NCBI RefSeq assembly: GCF_023228785.1
Contig: NZ_JALOAN010000017.1
Span: 1 to 46,741, forward strand
Source of the DNA: Sulfurimonas sp.
Lineage (GTDB): Bacteria; Campylobacterota; Campylobacteria; Campylobacterales; Sulfurimonadaceae
Direction of reading: 5' to 3'
Length of the DNA stretch: 46,741 nucleotides
The translations under genes and the position numbers were made by a program. The notes beneath the pieces were generated by a model. It did no database searches. It saw only the letters and a list, made by a program, of their open reading frames with translations, and had not been told where the DNA came from. Every line of letters starts with the position of its first letter. Positions within the stretch are counted from its first letter, which is position 1. Shown here piece after piece: positions 8,542 through 18,200 of the stretch.

Positions 8542-9198
8542 TTGAGATTACAAATAATATTGGGCACGGTTATTCTTGGAATAATGTTTTTAATGAATGG
8601 TTGTGCAGGTAAGAGAACAGATGCCAAAAATAGCGGTTTTTTTAAAGACTATACGCAACTTAAAAGTCAAAATGACTATAGTGCTTCAAAGAGTGTAGAG
8701 AAGGTTGACCTCTCAAAGTATAAAACTATTTTAATTGCTCCGGCTTTAGTTGTATCTGCGATTCCGCTTCAACAGCAAACAGTTTCACAAAAGAGATTCT
8801 ACAAAGAGATTTCAAACTACTTAGACGAAGGATATAAAAGAGAGATTCAAAAAAGCACTAAATACAAGATAGTAGAGAAAAAAGGTACAGATACACTAAT
8901 ATTTGAGTCGGCAGTATCGGCAGTTGAGGTTCACTTTGATGACAAAAAATGGAATCAATTTTCTCCAATAGCGATGGATATTACCGTAACATCCTACAAC
9001 TCCTACATGGATGAAAATGTAAGAATATTAGGTGAAAAGCGCATTGTTGATTCTGCAACAGATAAAGTATTGATTGAAAGTATGAATATAATAAAAGATA
9101 AAAAAGTTGTGTTAAGTGCTGATGTTTTGGACCTAGAAGCTATAAAGCCTGCTCTTGATGCATGGATAGAACATGTTAAAAATTATTTTGCCGACTAG
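8542..9198 (+). CDS. Outer-membrane lipoprotein, DUF3313-like
   Basis: 218 residues starting at TTG, with AAGGA just upstream. This start gives a complete lipoprotein signal peptide with lipobox LMNG and C21, which supports it over the ATG 42 bases downstream. The body (VDLSKYKTILIAPALVV, then an alpha/beta region ending in AIKPALDAWIEHVKNYF) resembles the DUF3313 family. Function unknown. It has its own promoter region (8397-8541), and a GTG-start phosphoesterase gene follows after 11 bases. Confidence 0.72.
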   Translation: MRLQIILGTVILGIMFLMNGCAGKRTDAKNSGFFKDYTQLKSQNDYSASKSVEKVDLSKYKTILIAPALVVSAIPLQQQTVSQKRFYKEISNYLDEGYKREIQKSTKYKIVEKKGTDTLIFESAVSAVEVHFDDKKWNQFSPIAMDITVTSYNSYMDENVRILGEKRIVDSATDKVLIESMNIIKDKKVVLSADVLDLEAIKPALDAWIEHVKNYFAD

Positions 9199-9209
9199 GT
9201 TGGAGTAGA

Positions 9210-9956
9210 GTGTCTTTGCAGGTCGGTTGGAAGCACTTTCCATTCGACGAAATTGCATTAAAAAGTGATACTTTTTGCACTGCGTTAAATGGATTGCGCA
9301 TAGTTCAACTATCTGATCTTCATCTTGGCAAAAGTGTAAAGGTTGATTATCTTAGATCTCTTGTAGAAAAAATAAACAAGATAAACCCTGATCTTATTCT
9401 TTTTAGTGGAGATATACTTCAAACTTCTGCTTTGAAAGTAAGAGAGCAACTGAGATGCTTTAGAGAGCTTAAAGTACCATCATACTATGTGAGTGGAAAT
9501 CATGATGTTTTTTATGGTCTAAAAGATCTTAAAACTCTAATGCAAGAGAGTGGAATTATCTGTCTTGATAATAAAATAGTAGAGTTGAAGATAAAGGGCT
9601 CTCTTTTGCAGCTAGTTGGACTTAGTGATAGATATAGCTTTATACGTGGAATTAAGAGACCCATAAAAGAACTTTTTTCAAAACTCAATCCTGCCTTATC
9701 AACAATACTGCTTACTCATCAGCCAAAAGATATCTCACTTATAGATAATTTTCGTATAGATATTCAGTTAAGTGGGCATACTCATGGTGGTCAGATATAC
9801 CCCTTTAGCATTGTTGTTAAGTATTTCCAACCTTATATATCTGGACTCTACAGACATAAAGACACACTTCTTTATGTCTGTAGGGGGATTGGATATTGGG
9901 GTGTTAACATTAGATATAAAGTTTCATCCGAAATTCCAATTTTTACCATTAATTAA
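9210..9956 (+). CDS. Metallophosphoesterase, YkuE-like
   Basis: 248 residues of the calcineurin-like fold. The dinuclear metal motifs appear in order: SDLHLG (D36, H38), SGDIL, SGNHD, LLTHQP, and SGHTHGGQ. These are all the expected ligands. Start is GTG at 9210 with GGAGTAGA upstream. No signal peptide or membrane segment is obvious. Related proteins act on phosphomonoesters or lipid phosphates such as UDP-diacylglucosamine, but the substrate here cannot be read from sequence. Confidence 0.88.
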   Translation: MSLQVGWKHFPFDEIALKSDTFCTALNGLRIVQLSDLHLGKSVKVDYLRSLVEKINKINPDLILFSGDILQTSALKVREQLRCFRELKVPSYYVSGNHDVFYGLKDLKTLMQESGIICLDNKIVELKIKGSLLQLVGLSDRYSFIRGIKRPIKELFSKLNPALSTILLTHQPKDISLIDNFRIDIQLSGHTHGGQIYPFSIVVKYFQPYISGLYRHKDTLLYVCRGIGYWGVNIRYKVSSEIPIFTIN

Positions 9957-9967
9957 CATAATGGTAG

Positions 9968-9973
9968 TATAAT
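9968..9973 (+). promoter_or_regulatory. -10 box of the 10.0-14.6 kb cluster
   Basis: TATAAT in GGTAGTATAATTTATTT, 26 bases upstream of the ATG at 10000, with TAAGGA as ribosome site. It is the only good promoter before five genes that overlap or abut, so it probably drives them all. Confidence 0.5.
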
Positions 9974-9999
9974 TTATTTTTATAACTTAAGGAATAAAA

Positions 10000-10470
10000 A
10001 TGAATAAATTTTTAGTAGTTTTAACTATGAGTGTTGCTTTGTTAGGTGCGGATTCTCTTAAAATAGATTCTCCTCTGAATACGCTAGACAACTTTAAGTA
10101 TGAGACGCCTACAGGTCGTCAGATGAAGATACCACAAAAAACAAAGTTGGTAATGGTTGCTTTTGATAAAGATACTGGAGCCTTAATCAATGAGTATCTT
10201 GATACTCAAAACGAGTTTTATCTTCTTAAACATAACTCTATATTTATTGCAGACATAAACAAAATGCCCTCTATTATTACAAGTATGTTTGCTTTGCCAA
10301 AACTTCAAAAATATAAACATCTTATCTACTTGCATTATGGTGATAAGTTTCAAAATGTAGTTCCAAACAAAGAGGAAAAAATCACACTACTTTATATAGA
10401 GGATTCAAAAATCAAAGAGATATCTTTTATCTCTTCAAAACAAGAGTTAAAAACAGCGATTGAGAAATGA
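10000..10470 (+). CDS. Small exported protein, thioredoxin-fold-like without active-site Cys
   Basis: 156 residues with a Sec signal peptide (about 1-17, cleaved near LLGADS). The mature part has alternating strand/helix character: KTKLVMVAFDKDTGALINEY, KHNSIFIADI, KHLIYLHYGDKF, EEKITLLYIED. This is reminiscent of YtfJ or thioredoxin-like folds, but there is no CxxC and no Cys in the mature chain. I do not recognise a family. It overlaps the permease gene by 4 nt (ATGA), which ties it to the ABC transporter. Confidence 0.65.
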   Translation: MNKFLVVLTMSVALLGADSLKIDSPLNTLDNFKYETPTGRQMKIPQKTKLVMVAFDKDTGALINEYLDTQNEFYLLKHNSIFIADINKMPSIITSMFALPKLQKYKHLIYLHYGDKFQNVVPNKEEKITLLYIEDSKIKEISFISSKQELKTAIEK

Positions 10471-11540
10471 TATCGCTAAAAGCACTCAGAAAAAACCCCT
10501 TTAAAAGCCTTTTAATATTTTCATCCATTACCATCGCGGTAATGGCTATTTTTCTTATTAGTTCGGTATCTCAGGGTGTAATTGGGATGTACTCGAAGAT
10601 GATAAAAACTGATGGAGATATTATCATTACTCAAAAAGGTATTTCAGATACCTTTTTTTCAAATGTTGATATTGGTTTAATTAAAAAGATAGATAAACTA
10701 AAGAGTGTGGATTCAAGCTACGGCATGATAGTCGGAGCTTCTCCAATAGGGCATATTCCAATAGCTGGAATTTACGGCACAACCGCAAATCATTTTTCAC
10801 ACTATAAGCTATCAGAAGGAGAATATCCAAAGGATGGTGAAGTTATTTTGGGAGCAAATCTGGCTAAACAGTTTGCAACTAGAAGTGTAAACATAGGGAA
10901 CAAGCGTTTTAAAATTTCAGGTATCTTTAGTAGCGAAATAGGCTTTGAAGAGGGTGGGGTTGTTATGAATATAGAGGATGCTGGTCGACTTTTTAATCGT
11001 TCAGCATCTTTTATTTTAGTCACCTCTGATTCACCAAACAATACAGATAATATTGCTAAGCAAATTTCTCTTTTTGATGATGAGGTAGAGGTAAAGACTA
11101 CAGAAAACTTTGTAAAAGAGTATAACCAGTTCAAGATTATTGAGAACTCATCCCTTGTAATCTCGACACTCGCGTTTGCTATGGGGCTAATGGGGATTGC
11201 TTCGGTTATGAGCATGATTGTTAACTCACGCAAAGAGGAGTTTGGGATAATGCGTGCACTTGGTAAAAGTAGATTTTTTATTATTAAAAATCTCTTTTTT
11301 GAGACGTTTATAATGAGTATTTCTGCTTATTTATTTGCACTTCTTTTAAGTCTTGGCATCTTGGCAATGCTACCACATATAGAGATACTTCAGGGGTATG
11401 TAAATGGCACTCTTTCGCTCTCTACTGCCATCTATGTTCTGGCTTCAACACTTTTTATGGCCCTTCTGGGCTCGCTTGTACCGGCTTGGATAGCTTCCAA
11501 AACAGACCCGATACTTCTGATAAATCAAGGATGTGCATGA
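10467..11540 (+). CDS. FtsX/MacB-type ABC transporter permease
   Basis: 357 residues. TM1 (about 13-35, after the usual ALRKNPFKSLLIF start), a ~190-residue periplasmic MacB-PCD-like domain, then three C-terminal TMs (about 232-258, 277-303, 322-345) with the cytoplasmic NSRKEEFGIMRALG motif between TM2 and TM3. This four-TM type III exporter architecture does mechanotransmission (MacB, LolC/E, FtsX) rather than transporting by alternating access. It is coupled to its ATPase by a second ATGA overlap. Confidence 0.85.
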   Translation: MISLKALRKNPFKSLLIFSSITIAVMAIFLISSVSQGVIGMYSKMIKTDGDIIITQKGISDTFFSNVDIGLIKKIDKLKSVDSSYGMIVGASPIGHIPIAGIYGTTANHFSHYKLSEGEYPKDGEVILGANLAKQFATRSVNIGNKRFKISGIFSSEIGFEEGGVVMNIEDAGRLFNRSASFILVTSDSPNNTDNIAKQISLFDDEVEVKTTENFVKEYNQFKIIENSSLVISTLAFAMGLMGIASVMSMIVNSRKEEFGIMRALGKSRFFIIKNLFFETFIMSISAYLFALLLSLGILAMLPHIEILQGYVNGTLSLSTAIYVLASTLFMALLGSLVPAWIASKTDPILLINQGCA

Positions 11541-12160
11541 TAAAAGCATCACATATTTCACATTTTTACGGTGAGGAGCAGGTTCTTTTTGATCTCTCGT
11601 TTGAGATTAAGGGCGGTGAGTTTTTATTTTTAAGCGGAGAAAGTGGAAGTGGAAAATCAACACTTCTCTCTGTTCTCTCAACTCTTTTAAAGCCATCAAG
11701 CGGAGAGCTTTTGATAGATGATGAGTCGGTTGATAAAATTAAAAATATAGATTATTTTCGCCAAAGTAAGGTAGGGTTTGTTTTTCAGTTTCACTATCTT
11801 ATAAATTATCTAAGTGTATATGAAAACATAGCATTAGCCGCACTAGAAGATAAAAAGCACAATATAAAAAAAATGCTTAAGAAACTCGGTATTTTGGAAC
11901 TCTCAGCGCGTTATCCAAATGAGATTTCTGGCGGACAAAGACAGCGTGTGGCTCTTGCAAGAGCGCTTGTTAATGAGCCAAAGATTATATTTGCAGATGA
12001 GCCGACAGGCAGTTTGGATTCAAAAAACTCAACAATAGTTTATGGACTTTTAGCAGATGCTCTAAAAAATGGCACTACAGTAGTAGTCGCATCTCATGAT
12101 ATGCGGATAGAGAACTATGCAACTCAAATAATCAGGTTAAAAGATGGACAAATTTTATAA
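11537..12160 (+). CDS. ABC transporter ATPase, LolD/MacB family
   Basis: 207 residues from the ATG at 11537. I chose this start because it overlaps the permease stop (ATGA) and has AAGGA 5-6 bases upstream; the frame stays open to 11486 but inside the permease gene. Walker A is GESGSGKST, the signature ISGGQRQRVALARAL, Walker B IIFADEP followed by TGSLDSKN, and the H-loop is VVVASHDM. It energises the permease upstream. Its 3' end overlaps the oxidase-like gene by 17 nt, an unusual tie between an ABC exporter and a heme protein. Confidence 0.9.
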   Translation: MIKASHISHFYGEEQVLFDLSFEIKGGEFLFLSGESGSGKSTLLSVLSTLLKPSSGELLIDDESVDKIKNIDYFRQSKVGFVFQFHYLINYLSVYENIALAALEDKKHNIKKMLKKLGILELSARYPNEISGGQRQRVALARALVNEPKIIFADEPTGSLDSKNSTIVYGLLADALKNGTTVVVASHDMRIENYATQIIRLKDGQIL

Positions 12161-13685
12161 ATTAGTAGATTCGGTTATGCCTATTTGGGCTTTTATATTT
12201 TTACTCTCTATTATAGCAGGGACTATCTATGGGGCGCAGATGTTGGGCTTTCCACTTTTGGACTCTACACTTTTAAATGCTTCAACTACCCGTTCTCTGC
12301 ATATTACTCTAATGCTTTATGGTCCTATAATGCTTGCATTGTCGCTGCTTCCTTTTGCACTTTTTGCAAAAGACAAGCTTGATTTAAGCCAAGCAGTAGA
12401 GCCACTTAAAAACTACTTTTTATTGTGGCATCTATTTCTTTTTATGGCTGTTGTCTCTATTTTACTCGGGGTTCAAAGGGGCTTGCCTTTTTATGATTTT
12501 GCTTATGAGTTAAATTTTATACTTGCAGCTTCTGGAATTTTTTATATAGTTGCCATATTTAAAACAATAAAGCATTATACGATTACGCCGTTATGGGTAA
12601 AAGTCTCCAAAACGCTTCTATTTGTTGCTCCTATATCGCTTCTGGTCTTAATGAACCCCACTTTCGGACAGGTTGAAAAAACATTAATCGGACCTCATGG
12701 AGACAATACCTTAGGGATGAGTTTTACGCTTATTCCACTTTTTTATCTTATGATAAAGCTACATGCAAAAGAGAGTTTTACCCCAAAATGGCACCTTTTT
12801 TGGATAATTCCTCTTGCCGGATATGCGCTCTCTGTGGGTACTCGAATATTTAGAGGTGAACTCTCGTACGGGGAGGAGTGGGTTTATCAATGGTTGACAT
12901 TTGCTTATGCTCCGCTTTTGATTAAGTGGTGCAGAGATGCAGAGATAACTTTTAAGCAGACACCTTATCTTATAATCTCCATTTGGGCGTTTTTGTTTGT
13001 AATGATTCAGGGAAATATACTGTTTATTCCCGAGATACGCTGGCCGTTTCACAGAAATGATTTGATTATTGCGCATGCTCATGTTGCTATCGGGGTAGGT
13101 ATATTTTTTATGTCTCTTAGCATCTTGAAGTATTTTTACAAATTGCCGGATAAGTTTATGCACTTTTGGCTTTTTGTTATAGGAGTTATCTTTGTAGCGC
13201 TCTCTCTTGCAGGCTTTGGAGAAGCTGGAGTTTTCGCAGTTGATGTAATCTCTATGTGGTGGATTCGCCTCTTTGGCGGAGTAGTAGCAGTTGGGGGACT
13301 AATTTATTTCATTATAAAAAAGATAAAAATTGCAAAGCCGTCTTTGCTTGAGTTGTATCATATAAACGGCTTTATGTCGGATGGTTTGGGTGCGCTTTTA
13401 CTCTTTATCTCTGCGCCTGTGCTGTTTGAGTTTTTAGGGCTATCTTTCACTCCATACTACTACCTTGTTTTTGGTTTTATGGGTTTTGTCGGTATTTTAC
13501 ATCTGGCTGGGATAACCAAAGAGGCACATTTTTTGGCATACTATACCTCTATCGCCCGCCTGATTACAGGCACCATCTTTTTCTCTCTATTTTATTTAGG
13601 GACAATAGATGCTTTGGGGCTTATTGTAGGTTTTTATGATATTTTTTATGCTCTTATATACCTTGTTTTTAGAAGCCGCTTATGA
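12144..13685 (+). CDS. Heme-copper oxidase subunit I-like membrane protein with incomplete CuB site
   Basis: 513 residues, about 12 TM helices. The helix II pattern TTRSLHITLMLYGP (H53) and helix X pattern IIAHAHVAIGVG (H311, H313) match the low-spin and high-spin heme ligands of cbb3/NOR-type subunit I. H185 in GPHGDNTLG could be the helix VI CuB ligand. I find no HH pair where helix VII should provide the other two ligands (the stretch reads VGTRIFRGEL). It therefore probably binds heme but may not be a normal oxidase. No subunit II/III or cytochrome partner is next to it. Overlaps the ABC ATPase by 17 nt and the next membrane gene by 4 nt. Alternatives: a divergent NO reductase, or a heme sensor or electron carrier. 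Confidence 0.7.
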   Translation: MDKFYKLVDSVMPIWAFIFLLSIIAGTIYGAQMLGFPLLDSTLLNASTTRSLHITLMLYGPIMLALSLLPFALFAKDKLDLSQAVEPLKNYFLLWHLFLFMAVVSILLGVQRGLPFYDFAYELNFILAASGIFYIVAIFKTIKHYTITPLWVKVSKTLLFVAPISLLVLMNPTFGQVEKTLIGPHGDNTLGMSFTLIPLFYLMIKLHAKESFTPKWHLFWIIPLAGYALSVGTRIFRGELSYGEEWVYQWLTFAYAPLLIKWCRDAEITFKQTPYLIISIWAFLFVMIQGNILFIPEIRWPFHRNDLIIAHAHVAIGVGIFFMSLSILKYFYKLPDKFMHFWLFVIGVIFVALSLAGFGEAGVFAVDVISMWWIRLFGGVVAVGGLIYFIIKKIKIAKPSLLELYHINGFMSDGLGALLLFISAPVLFEFLGLSFTPYYYLVFGFMGFVGILHLAGITKEAHFLAYYTSIARLITGTIFFSLFYLGTIDALGLIVGFYDIFYALIYLVFRSRL

Positions 13686-14590
13686 TTCACTCTTTAGCTC
13701 TTGTTTTACTTCTTGGATTTGAGTTATGTTACTATCTTTTAATAGTTCAAACAGGAGTAGTTGAATACTATAACTCCGATTTAATAACGCTTTTTCCTAT
13801 GTTTGTGGGAGGTATTTTTGGAACTATCGCAGGCGGAGTATCTTGGGGAAGAGTTCGTAAGCCTATACATAAGATAACAATTGCCTTAAGCCTGCAATTA
13901 ATATTGTCCTTTATCTATCCTCAATACAATATCTTCACTCTTTTTTTATTAGGTATTTCAGTAGGTATTATGGCTCCTTTGGGAATTTACCTCTTTAAAG
14001 TAAAGCAACAAAGAGAGCTCCTTTTTGCACTTGCTATTGCTTATACGATAGGTACTTACTTTTTTACGTATGATGCCCAACACAGAACTTTTATGGCTGT
14101 TTTATTTACCCTAATTGCGCTTTTTAGTGCATTTATGCTTAGAGATTATAGGGTTGAAGCAGATTCTAAAGAGGTTTCACATCCATATTTACAGTATCTG
14201 CCTTTGATGTTATGGATATTTTTAGACTCCAATCTTTTTGAAACTCTATCAAGACATGCAGATTTGGGAATCTGGTCAACACACACTTATACAATCATAG
14301 CATTTCATCTTTTGGGTCTTGCGGCTGCTTACTATCTTAAGATCTCAAAAATAAAGAAACATATTTTTATAGCGGTCATCTTTATTGGGAGCTATATGCT
14401 CTCATACTCTGGGTGGACTCTTGCACTAGCTATGCTTTATCCTTTTACAATCTCGTACTATAACGTTGTGGTTTTTACGACTTTGAGCAAAGAAGCAAAC
14501 ATCTATAAGCTTGCCTTTATGATGATTTTTGTCGGCTGGATAGCATCTGGTCTTGGTTTGACAGTTGCACTTTTAGAGGTTATATATTAA
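13682..14590 (+). CDS. Polytopic membrane protein, MFS-like, unknown function
   Basis: 302 residues, about 9-10 TM helices with almost no soluble part. A Gly-rich first segment (MFVGGIFGTIAGGVSWGRV, with a following KPIHK) is reminiscent of an MFS loop 2-3, but the protein is shorter than a full 12-TM carrier. No conserved heme or metal ligand set stands out apart from scattered His (ETLSRHADLG). It begins inside the stop codon of the oxidase-like gene (ATGA), so the two are surely co-expressed. I do not recognise a family. Confidence 0.6.
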   Translation: MIHSLALVLLLGFELCYYLLIVQTGVVEYYNSDLITLFPMFVGGIFGTIAGGVSWGRVRKPIHKITIALSLQLILSFIYPQYNIFTLFLLGISVGIMAPLGIYLFKVKQQRELLFALAIAYTIGTYFFTYDAQHRTFMAVLFTLIALFSAFMLRDYRVEADSKEVSHPYLQYLPLMLWIFLDSNLFETLSRHADLGIWSTHTYTIIAFHLLGLAAAYYLKISKIKKHIFIAVIFIGSYMLSYSGWTLALAMLYPFTISYYNVVVFTTLSKEANIYKLAFMMIFVGWIASGLGLTVALLEVIY

Positions 14591-14636
14591 AATAAGATAT
14601 ATGCTAGAATTGAGTTAATTTATATAATGAGGATTT

Positions 14637-15164
14637 ATGATGAAAAAGATATTAATGATACTGCTTTTGGCTTTTCCGCTATTAGCACTTGATCTGGAAC
14701 TAAAGAGTGGTTATGTGGCTGCACATACAGAGATGCTTATGGACAATAATATTGATCCGATAAATAATCATCTTAATGCTAGTATAGCTATAGAGAATAA
14801 TGATATTACTACTATAAGGGGTAAATTCTGGGTTGAGATGACTCTCTTTACTAGTGATAAAAGCGATAGAGATAAGAGCATGTATGAGGAGCTTCAAACA
14901 GATAAATTTGAAATTGCTACATACACTATAACAGATGTTGTAAAAATCGATGAAGAAGATAGTTATACTATAAATGGCATACTTGATTTTCACGGTGAAA
15001 AAAAAGAGTTGAGTGCAAATGCTAAAATAACCACTCTAGAAGGGAGCTTAGTAATTGATGCTTCTTCAATGATCTTAATGAGTGATTATGGCATCGAAAT
15101 GCCATGTATGGTATTTATGTGTGTGCGCGATCAGGTTGATTTGCTGATTAAAGCTACATTTTAA
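14637..15164 (+). CDS. YceI-like periplasmic protein
   Basis: 175 residues with a signal peptide (about 1-17, cleaved after LLAL). The body follows the YceI lipocalin-like pattern: charged SDKSDRDKSMYEEL where the family has RDxxL, then DKFEIATYTITDV, then INGILDFHGEKKELS. YceI proteins bind isoprenoid quinone-like lipids. GAGGA (14629-14633) precedes the ATG. It sits 46 bases after the oxidase-like cluster and may belong to it. A quinone-binding role next to a heme membrane protein would make sense but is inference. Confidence 0.65.
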   Translation: MMKKILMILLLAFPLLALDLELKSGYVAAHTEMLMDNNIDPINNHLNASIAIENNDITTIRGKFWVEMTLFTSDKSDRDKSMYEELQTDKFEIATYTITDVVKIDEEDSYTINGILDFHGEKKELSANAKITTLEGSLVIDASSMILMSDYGIEMPCMVFMCVRDQVDLLIKATF

Positions 15165-15175
15165 AGTATCTATAT

Positions 15176-15204
15176 TGTGCCTACTCCCTTGAGGGAGTGT
15201 GGCA
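15176..15204. terminator. Bidirectional terminator between convergent genes
   Basis: ACTCCC-TTGA-GGGAGT at 15183-15198, with outer GTGCC (15176-15180) and GGCAC extending the stem around small bulges. It lies between the YceI gene (+) and the RND operon (-) and can serve both. Confidence 0.55.
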
Positions 15205-15210
15205 CTAGAT

Positions 15211-18200
15211 CTAACTCTTTATATCTTTTTCTTTGTCTTCATCTTTATTTCTTATCTTTGAGACTAAGATATAAAAAAGAGGGATAAAGAGTATCGCTAA
15301 AAATGTTGCTGCTAACATTCCACCGATGACGCCTGTTCCTATAGAGTGACGACTTGCCGCTCCTGCACCACTACTAATAGCTAAAGGAATAACCCCTATA
15401 GTAAAAGCTAAAGAAGTCATGATAATTGGACGCAGACGAACTCTTGCAGCATCAAGCACAGCATCAACAAGTTTCATCCCTTGCTTTCTTTTTTGCATCG
15501 CAAATTCAACTATCAAGATAGCATTTTTAGCACTAAGTCCTGCAAGAACAAGTATCCCTATCTGGAAGTAGATATCATTTTCAAGTCCTCTTAAATGGTT
15601 GGCAACAACAGCCCCAAAGATAGCAAATGGAACAGACAAGATAACTGCTATTGGCATAAGCCATCTCTCATATTGAGCTGCAAGTATTAGGTATAAAAAG
15701 ATGATACCAAAGATAAATGCAAGATTTCCAGCACTTGAGATCTGCTTCTCTTGATATGCAGTTCCTATCCAACTAATACTATAGCCTTCTGGTAGAACTT
15801 CGTTTGAGACTTCTTCTATAACTCTCAAAGCGTCTCCTGAACTATATCCTAGAGTTGCCTGACCTGAGACTTTTGCAGCGGTAAATAGGTTAAATCTCTC
15901 TACTAGATCTGCACCAAAACTCTGTTCTAGTGAGACGAGTGAGCTAAGAGCTATCATCTCTCCTTTTTCACTTCTGACAAAGATTTTCTCTAAATCTTGA
16001 GGCTTCTTTCTAAAGGATTCATTAGCTTGCATATTTACCATATAAGTTCTACCTAAGAGATTAAAATCATTTACATAGAAACTTCCAAAAGTTGCATTGA
16101 TTGTCTGGTAGATCTCATCAATGTTTACACCTTTTGCTTTTGCTTTTGCAGTATCTACTTCTATTTTATACTTAGGGATAGAGGTATTTAGTGTAGTTCT
16201 AACTCCCATAAGCTCAGGTCTTTCATTTGCCTTTTGAATGATTTCATTAACATACATTTGCAACTCTTGGAGATCTGCGCCAGTTTTGTTTTGAACATAC
16301 ATCTCAAACCCACCAGATATCCCCATCCCTCTGATTGGAGGAGGGACTATCCCAAAAGAGAAACCATCACTTGTTTGTGAGAGTTCTTTGCTTATGTTTG
16401 ATGCAATGTATGCTGCACTTTGAGTTGGACCTTCTCTTTGATCCCAATCTTGAAGTTTTAAAATAGTAGCTGCCGCATTTGTTCTATTTGAAAATGTTGA
16501 AAAATCGATTCCTATAAACTGCACGATATTTTTTATATTTTGTTCATCTTTAGAAGCTATGTTATAGATCTCCTCGGCTAGTGCCTCTGTTCTACTAAGT
16601 GATGCTGCTGGAGGGTTGTAACTAAATACAAAAACAGTCCCTTTATCTTCGATCGGTACAAGTCCTGTTTTTAGACTTGTAAACATATCAAAAGTTATAT
16701 ATATAAGCCCACCAAAAAGTAACATGCTTAAAAAAGCGTAGCGTATAGTGAGTTTTAAGGCGTTTGAATAACCTCTTGTAGCCGCTTCAAAAAAGTTGTT
16801 AAACCATTTGAAGAAATATTTTGGCTCTTTATGTGTTGGTTTTAGCACTAAAGCACAAAGTGCAGGTGTTAGAGTAAGTGCAACAAGCCCTGAAATAGCA
16901 AGAGATATAACGATGGTAACAGCAAACTGTCTATACATCTCCCCACTAAGACCTCCTAAAAAGGCAACTGGAAGGAAAACCGCTGAGAGCACTAAAACTA
17001 TGGCGATTAAAGCACCAGAGACTTCTTGCATGGCTTTTATGGAAGCATCTTTTGGTGTTAGTCCCTCTTTTATATGCCTCTCAACATTTTCTATAACAAT
17101 AATCGCATCATCAACAACTATTCCGATGGCTAAAACAAGCCCAAAAAGAGTAAGTAGGTTGATACTAAAGCCTAGCACATACATACCTGCAAAAGCACCG
17201 ATAATAGATACAGGAACGGCTAAAAGCGGGATAAGCGTAGCTCTAACATTTTGCAGAAACAAAAATATGATAAGAGCAACCAAGATAATAGCTTCTATAA
17301 AAGTTTTAATAACCTCATTTATAGAAATTTCAACAAAGTCAGTAATATCATAAGGAATAGTGTAGTCCACATCTTCAACAAAGTCTTTACTTATCGTGTC
17401 TATCACTTTACGAACTTCTTTTGCTGTCTCTATAGCATTTGCACCACTTTGTAAAAATATGGCAATTGGTACAGCAGGAGAGTTGTTGAGCTTATTTTCT
17501 CTATCATAAGTTTGAGATCCAAGTTCTATAGTTGCTACATCTTTGAGTTTTAGTGAACTTCCGTCTTCATTGGCTTTTATGATAATCTCAGAGAATTGTG
17601 ATGGCTCACTAAGTCTTTGGGGAGTCTCGATGGTGTATGTAAACATCTCTTTGTTTGAGATGGGATCTGCTGAGAGTTTTCCAGCAGCATATTGTTCATT
17701 TTGCTCTCTGATGGAGACAACTAGATCATTTACAGTAAGAGAGTACTTTTTAAGTTTTGACGGGTCTATCCAGATTCTCATTGAGTAATCTTTTGCACCG
17801 TAGATAACTACATCTCCAATCCCCCTAACTCTCTTTAAATCATCTACAATATTTAAAAGAGCATAGTTTGATAAAAAGCTAACATCTCGGGACTGTTTTG
17901 GTGAGTGTAGGATTATAACCTGAAGCATATCTGGAGATCTCTCGTGAACTCTAACACCCTGTCTTTTAACTTGTTCAGGAAGTCTTGAAAGAGCTGCTTG
18001 AACACGATTGTTTACATCTATCTTCGCATCATCGGGATTTGTTCCAACTTCAAAAAATATACTGATAGTAAGCGTACCATTATCAGCAGAGATTGAGTTC
18101 ATATAGAGCATATCTTTAGCGCCATTTATCTGCTCTTCAAGAGGAGCTGCAACTGTCTTTGATATAGTCTCCGCACTTGCTCCTTGATAAGTAGCAGTAA

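Noticed and set aside
11486..11536. Extended N-terminus of the ABC ATPase
   Set aside because: The extension lies inside the permease gene. The ATG at 11537 has AAGGA and the ATGA overlap.
16796..17353. 185-codon ORF antisense to the RND transporter
   Set aside because: Composition mirrors the RND gene, no ribosome site, and the minus-strand protein is certain.
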